From JAHHLP01 sp041609895 (GTDB taxonomy: Bacteria; Bacteroidota; Rhodothermia; Rhodothermales; JABDKH01): 7,951 nt of DNA. The first letter of the stretch is position 1. The number at the start of each line of letters is the position of its first letter. Shown one piece after another: positions 6,214-7,951 of the stretch. The position numbers and the translations under genes are program-made. The stretch covers positions 1 to 7,951 of the forward strand of contig JBFIPX010000158.1 of NCBI GenBank assembly GCA_041609895.1, read 5' to 3'. Under the pieces are notes generated by a model, which was not told where the DNA came from, made no database searches, and saw only the letters and a list, made by a program, of their open reading frames with translations.

Positions 6214-6266
6214 ATAAGACACAGCTTTACGTCACCATACGGGACACCCGAACTTCTGTGTCTTAT
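6214..6266. repeat. 11-bp perfect inverted repeat with 31-bp spacer
   Basis: ATAAGACACAG at 6214-6224 is exactly complementary to CTGTGTCTTAT at 6256-6266. If a 2-base bulge is allowed, the match extends outward through AAC (6209-6211). The arm centres are 42 bp apart, about four helical turns. The right arm ends 48 bases before the ATG at 6315. It could be a paired operator, a leader-RNA hairpin or the ends of a very small decayed element. No T-tract follows, arguing against a terminator, and no flanking target-site duplication is visible. Confidence 0.7.
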
Positions 6267-6314
6267 GTTTCAGAATACGATTCTTGTACCCAGAACAGAC
6301 ATTCCCGAGCAAAA

Positions 6315-7658
6315 ATGCCCAGCCTCCGAACACTTGGACGAGTAACACCCCTACTGCTTCTATCGATTCTGATCATGGGGTCAACGACCGCTGAAGCACA
6401 ACTTTGGAAGAAGGTCAAGAAGGCGGCAAAAGAGACCGTTGAAAACGAAGCCGAACGCAAGACCGAGCGCGCTGTGCGTAACGCACTCAACCTGGCCGAA
6501 GATGTCGTCGTCTGCATGGTCGGTGACACCCAATGTGCGCAAGAAGCAGAGAGGAACGGTCAGGAGTACGTCGTTGCTGACGACGACGGCAACGTAGTGT
6601 CTGACCATCGGCATCACACTGTTGAAGAGACACCGGACGAGGCTGCGGCCGAAGACGAGCCCCCGCGACTCAAACCGGGCGAAGGCGTATGGGCGAACTA
6701 TGATTTCGTCCCGGGTGACAAAGTGCTCTTTTACGACGACTACGAGAAAGACCGCGTGGGCGACTTTCCAAGGCGCCTCGAGTTCGTTGAGGGCAACATG
6801 GAGATCGTGGAGTTTGACGGCAACCGGGCGGTGCGGTTCACGAATGCATCTGCGTTTTCCGTCAAGCTGCCGGAGGAGCTGCCCGAGCGATTCACGATCG
6901 AGTTTCCCGTTCACTGGACTCATGGCAACCAATCGCTGATCGTACTCGCGAACATCCCGAACAATCTGAGACACCAACCAACCGTCAGCACCGGCTATAA
7001 GGGAAGTTACATTGTCGTCGACGAGCGCGGGACCGGAGTATTAGACCGAGGAAACGTGGGTGGCAAGTCAACGGCCAGAGCCCGCGAGGAGATTCGGGAC
7101 GGGTTCATCCCGGTGCGAATAATGGCGGACGGCAATTACGTTAAGGTCTTTCTCGATGAACGTCGGGTTGCCAATGTTCCAAACGCGGTTCTCGGTCGAT
7201 CCAACATGGTGCACTTCGGCCTGCGATGGGCCGATCAGGATCATCCAGCATACATCGGCCCGATACGTATCGCGGCGGGCGGACGTGACCTGTACGACCG
7301 CCTACAAGCGGATGGAAGAGTCGCAACCCAGGGGATTCTTTTCGACACCGGTAGCGACCGGATCAAGCCAGAGTCGACCCCGACCCTCGACGAGATCGGA
7401 CAAATGCTCACCGACCACGGCGACCTCCGGCTCGCCATCGAAGGTCATACCGATAACGTCGGAGACGATACGTATAACCTCGAGTTGTCCGAGAAGCGAG
7501 CAAACGCCGTCGTGCAATACTTGATCAACGAATTCAACATTTCCGCTGAACGACTTGAGGCGGAGGGCTTTGGTGAGACCAAGCCTGCAGACAGCAACGA
7601 AACGCCTGAGGGGCGGCAGAACAACCGGCGCGTCGAGCTGGTGAATTTGGCCGCGTAG
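6315..7658 (+). CDS. Secreted OmpA-domain envelope protein with a beta-rich middle region
   Basis: The 447-residue protein has a signal peptide (core LLLLSILIMGS, cleavage near AEA-Q at 28-29). Next comes a basic/charged helix LWKKVKKAAKETVENEAERK (30-49) and a short segment with C67 and C74, a possible disulfide pair. A low-complexity acidic linker (about 88-118) leads into a middle domain at about 125-325 with alternating beta-type strands (FYDDYEKDRVGDFPRRLEF, RFTIEFPVHW, GNYVKVFLDERRV, FGLRWAD). It resembles a LamG/concanavalin-like sandwich, but that assignment is tentative. Residues about 338-447 are an OmpA C-terminal domain: ILFDTGSDRIKPES, GHTDNVGDD (D380), NLELSEKRA (R395) and NNRRVEL. 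D380 and R395 are the pair that binds diaminopimelate in peptidoglycan. The protein probably links the outer membrane or periplasm to the cell wall. The ATG at 6315 is set by the signal peptide; its Shine-Dalgarno is poor. No N-terminal OmpA barrel is present. Confidence 0.93.
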   Translation: MPSLRTLGRVTPLLLLSILIMGSTTAEAQLWKKVKKAAKETVENEAERKTERAVRNALNLAEDVVVCMVGDTQCAQEAERNGQEYVVADDDGNVVSDHRHHTVEETPDEAAAEDEPPRLKPGEGVWANYDFVPGDKVLFYDDYEKDRVGDFPRRLEFVEGNMEIVEFDGNRAVRFTNASAFSVKLPEELPERFTIEFPVHWTHGNQSLIVLANIPNNLRHQPTVSTGYKGSYIVVDERGTGVLDRGNVGGKSTARAREEIRDGFIPVRIMADGNYVKVFLDERRVANVPNAVLGRSNMVHFGLRWADQDHPAYIGPIRIAAGGRDLYDRLQADGRVATQGILFDTGSDRIKPESTPTLDEIGQMLTDHGDLRLAIEGHTDNVGDDTYNLELSEKRANAVVQYLINEFNISAERLEAEGFGETKPADSNETPEGRQNNRRVELVNLAA

Positions 7659-7911
7659 GTATCAGGTTCATACATGACTGTCCAAAAGATGCGGGCAATT
7701 CGCGATGTATCGCTACGGCACGGGAAGCGAACCGTGCGGCAACTCGAGCAACAAGACGGTCACCACGCCTTGCCCTGCCCCATTGCAGTGGGTTGTGCCT
7801 CAATCCTTCTCCGCTCGTGTATCTTTCGCTATCCGGACCCACGGCCCGACCCATCTTGTCGTAGGTCGCGGTTGCGGCCACAACTGCCAACATCATCACC
7901 GGTAACCGACG
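7659..7911. other. Intergenic region, no supported gene
   Basis: Frames in this stretch lack plausible starts or protein-like composition. A stem-loop GCACGG-8 nt-CCGTGC (7718-7737) lies 60 bases after the OmpA-type gene. It lacks a T-tract, so it is at best a weak terminator or an mRNA 3'-end structure. No tRNA-like T-loop signature is visible. Confidence 0.5.
7718..7737 (+). terminator. Weak stem-loop downstream of the OmpA-family gene
   Basis: A six-base perfect stem, GCACGG with CCGTGC, closes an eight-base loop GAAGCGAA. The bases after it (GGCAACTCG) are not T-rich, so intrinsic termination is doubtful. It is the only clear hairpin between the OmpA-type gene and the window end. Confidence 0.2.
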
Positions 7912-7951
7912 ATGCCCGCCAAGAAGTACCCGTTGCCCAAGCGATTCAGCG
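7912..7951 (+). CDS. Possible 5' end of a gene leaving the window
   Basis: ATG at 7912 opens a frame reading MPAKKYPLPKRFS that runs to the window edge without a stop. The lysine/proline-rich start is compatible with a cytoplasmic protein. No good Shine-Dalgarno lies upstream, and 13 codons are too few to identify anything or to exclude a chance frame. Confidence 0.3.
   Translation, partial: MPAKKYPLPKRFS

Larger units (their letters stand above)
6008..6314. other. Intergenic region upstream of the OmpA-family gene
   Basis: This 307-bp stretch has no supported gene. The frame of the downstream gene stays open back to about 6141, but the residues before the signal peptide look non-coding. 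The left part (6008-6130) is GC-rich; from about 6180 the base composition becomes more AT-rich and includes a candidate promoter, an 11-bp inverted repeat and a small dyad AGAAT-ACG-ATTCT (6272-6284). Confidence 0.6.

Noticed and set aside
6141..6314. Upstream extension of the OmpA-type gene to a TTG at 6141
   Set aside because: It would place about 58 unlike residues before a clear signal peptide and run through the inverted repeat and just after the promoter candidate.
7534..7899. Minus-strand 121-codon frame overlapping the end of the OmpA-type gene
   Set aside because: Mostly antisense to the OmpA domain codons, arginine-rich, no domain or start signal.
1..7951. CRISPR array, tRNA/rRNA genes, insertion sequence or prophage genes
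   Set aside because: Read for regular spaced repeats, T-loop signatures, transposase motifs and phage proteins. The only periodic DNA is the coding repeat of the propeller gene, and the 6214-6266 inverted repeat has no transposase or visible target duplication.

Overview
The window looks like chromosomal DNA from a Bacteroidota/Rhodothermota-type bacterium, most likely a Rhodothermales relative. The strongest evidence is the leftmost gene, which ends in a type IX secretion (T9SS) C-terminal sorting domain of the FPNPF...YDALGR...LPSGLYFYKI type. Other support comes from two lipoproteins with classic lipoboxes, moderately high GC, weak or absent Shine-Dalgarno sequences at several starts, and promoter candidates closer to the Bacteroidota TTTG/TAnnTTTG pattern than to a clean sigma-70 consensus. 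The exact taxon is an inference.

Layout, left to right. 91-2142 (minus): a secreted 683-residue protein of thirteen YWTD/LDLR-class-B-like beta-propeller repeats plus the T9SS domain. 2143-2439: non-coding gap between divergent genes. 2440-3603 (plus): a xylose-isomerase-like TIM-barrel protein with nearly all class I XylA metal and catalytic residues but one Asp-to-His change in the metal site. 3700-4269 (minus, convergent with the previous gene): a lipoprotein cytochrome P460-family c-type haem protein. 4434-4664 (plus, divergent): a 76-residue coiled-coil/single-TM protein. 4814-6007 (plus): a lipoprotein M19 (renal/membrane) dipeptidase. 6008-6314: an intergenic stretch with a candidate promoter and an 11-bp perfect inverted repeat. 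6315-7658 (plus): a secreted protein with a charged N-terminal helix, a predicted beta-rich middle domain and a C-terminal OmpA peptidoglycan-binding domain. 7659-7911: no supported gene. 7912-7951: possible first codons of a gene leaving the window.

The genes do not form one operon: strand switches separate the first three, and the three plus-strand genes from 4434 on are 149 to 307 bp apart. The common theme is the cell envelope: four of the six complete genes carry export signals (one T9SS cargo, two lipoproteins, one OmpA-like envelope protein) and a fifth has a membrane anchor. Only the isomerase-like enzyme looks cytoplasmic. I see no mobile element, CRISPR array, tRNA, rRNA or obvious defence locus. 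I do not see a clearly new multi-gene system; the best leads are the altered metal site of the isomerase-like enzyme, the P460 protein with a lysine at the putative haem cross-link position, and the inverted repeat upstream of the OmpA-type gene.
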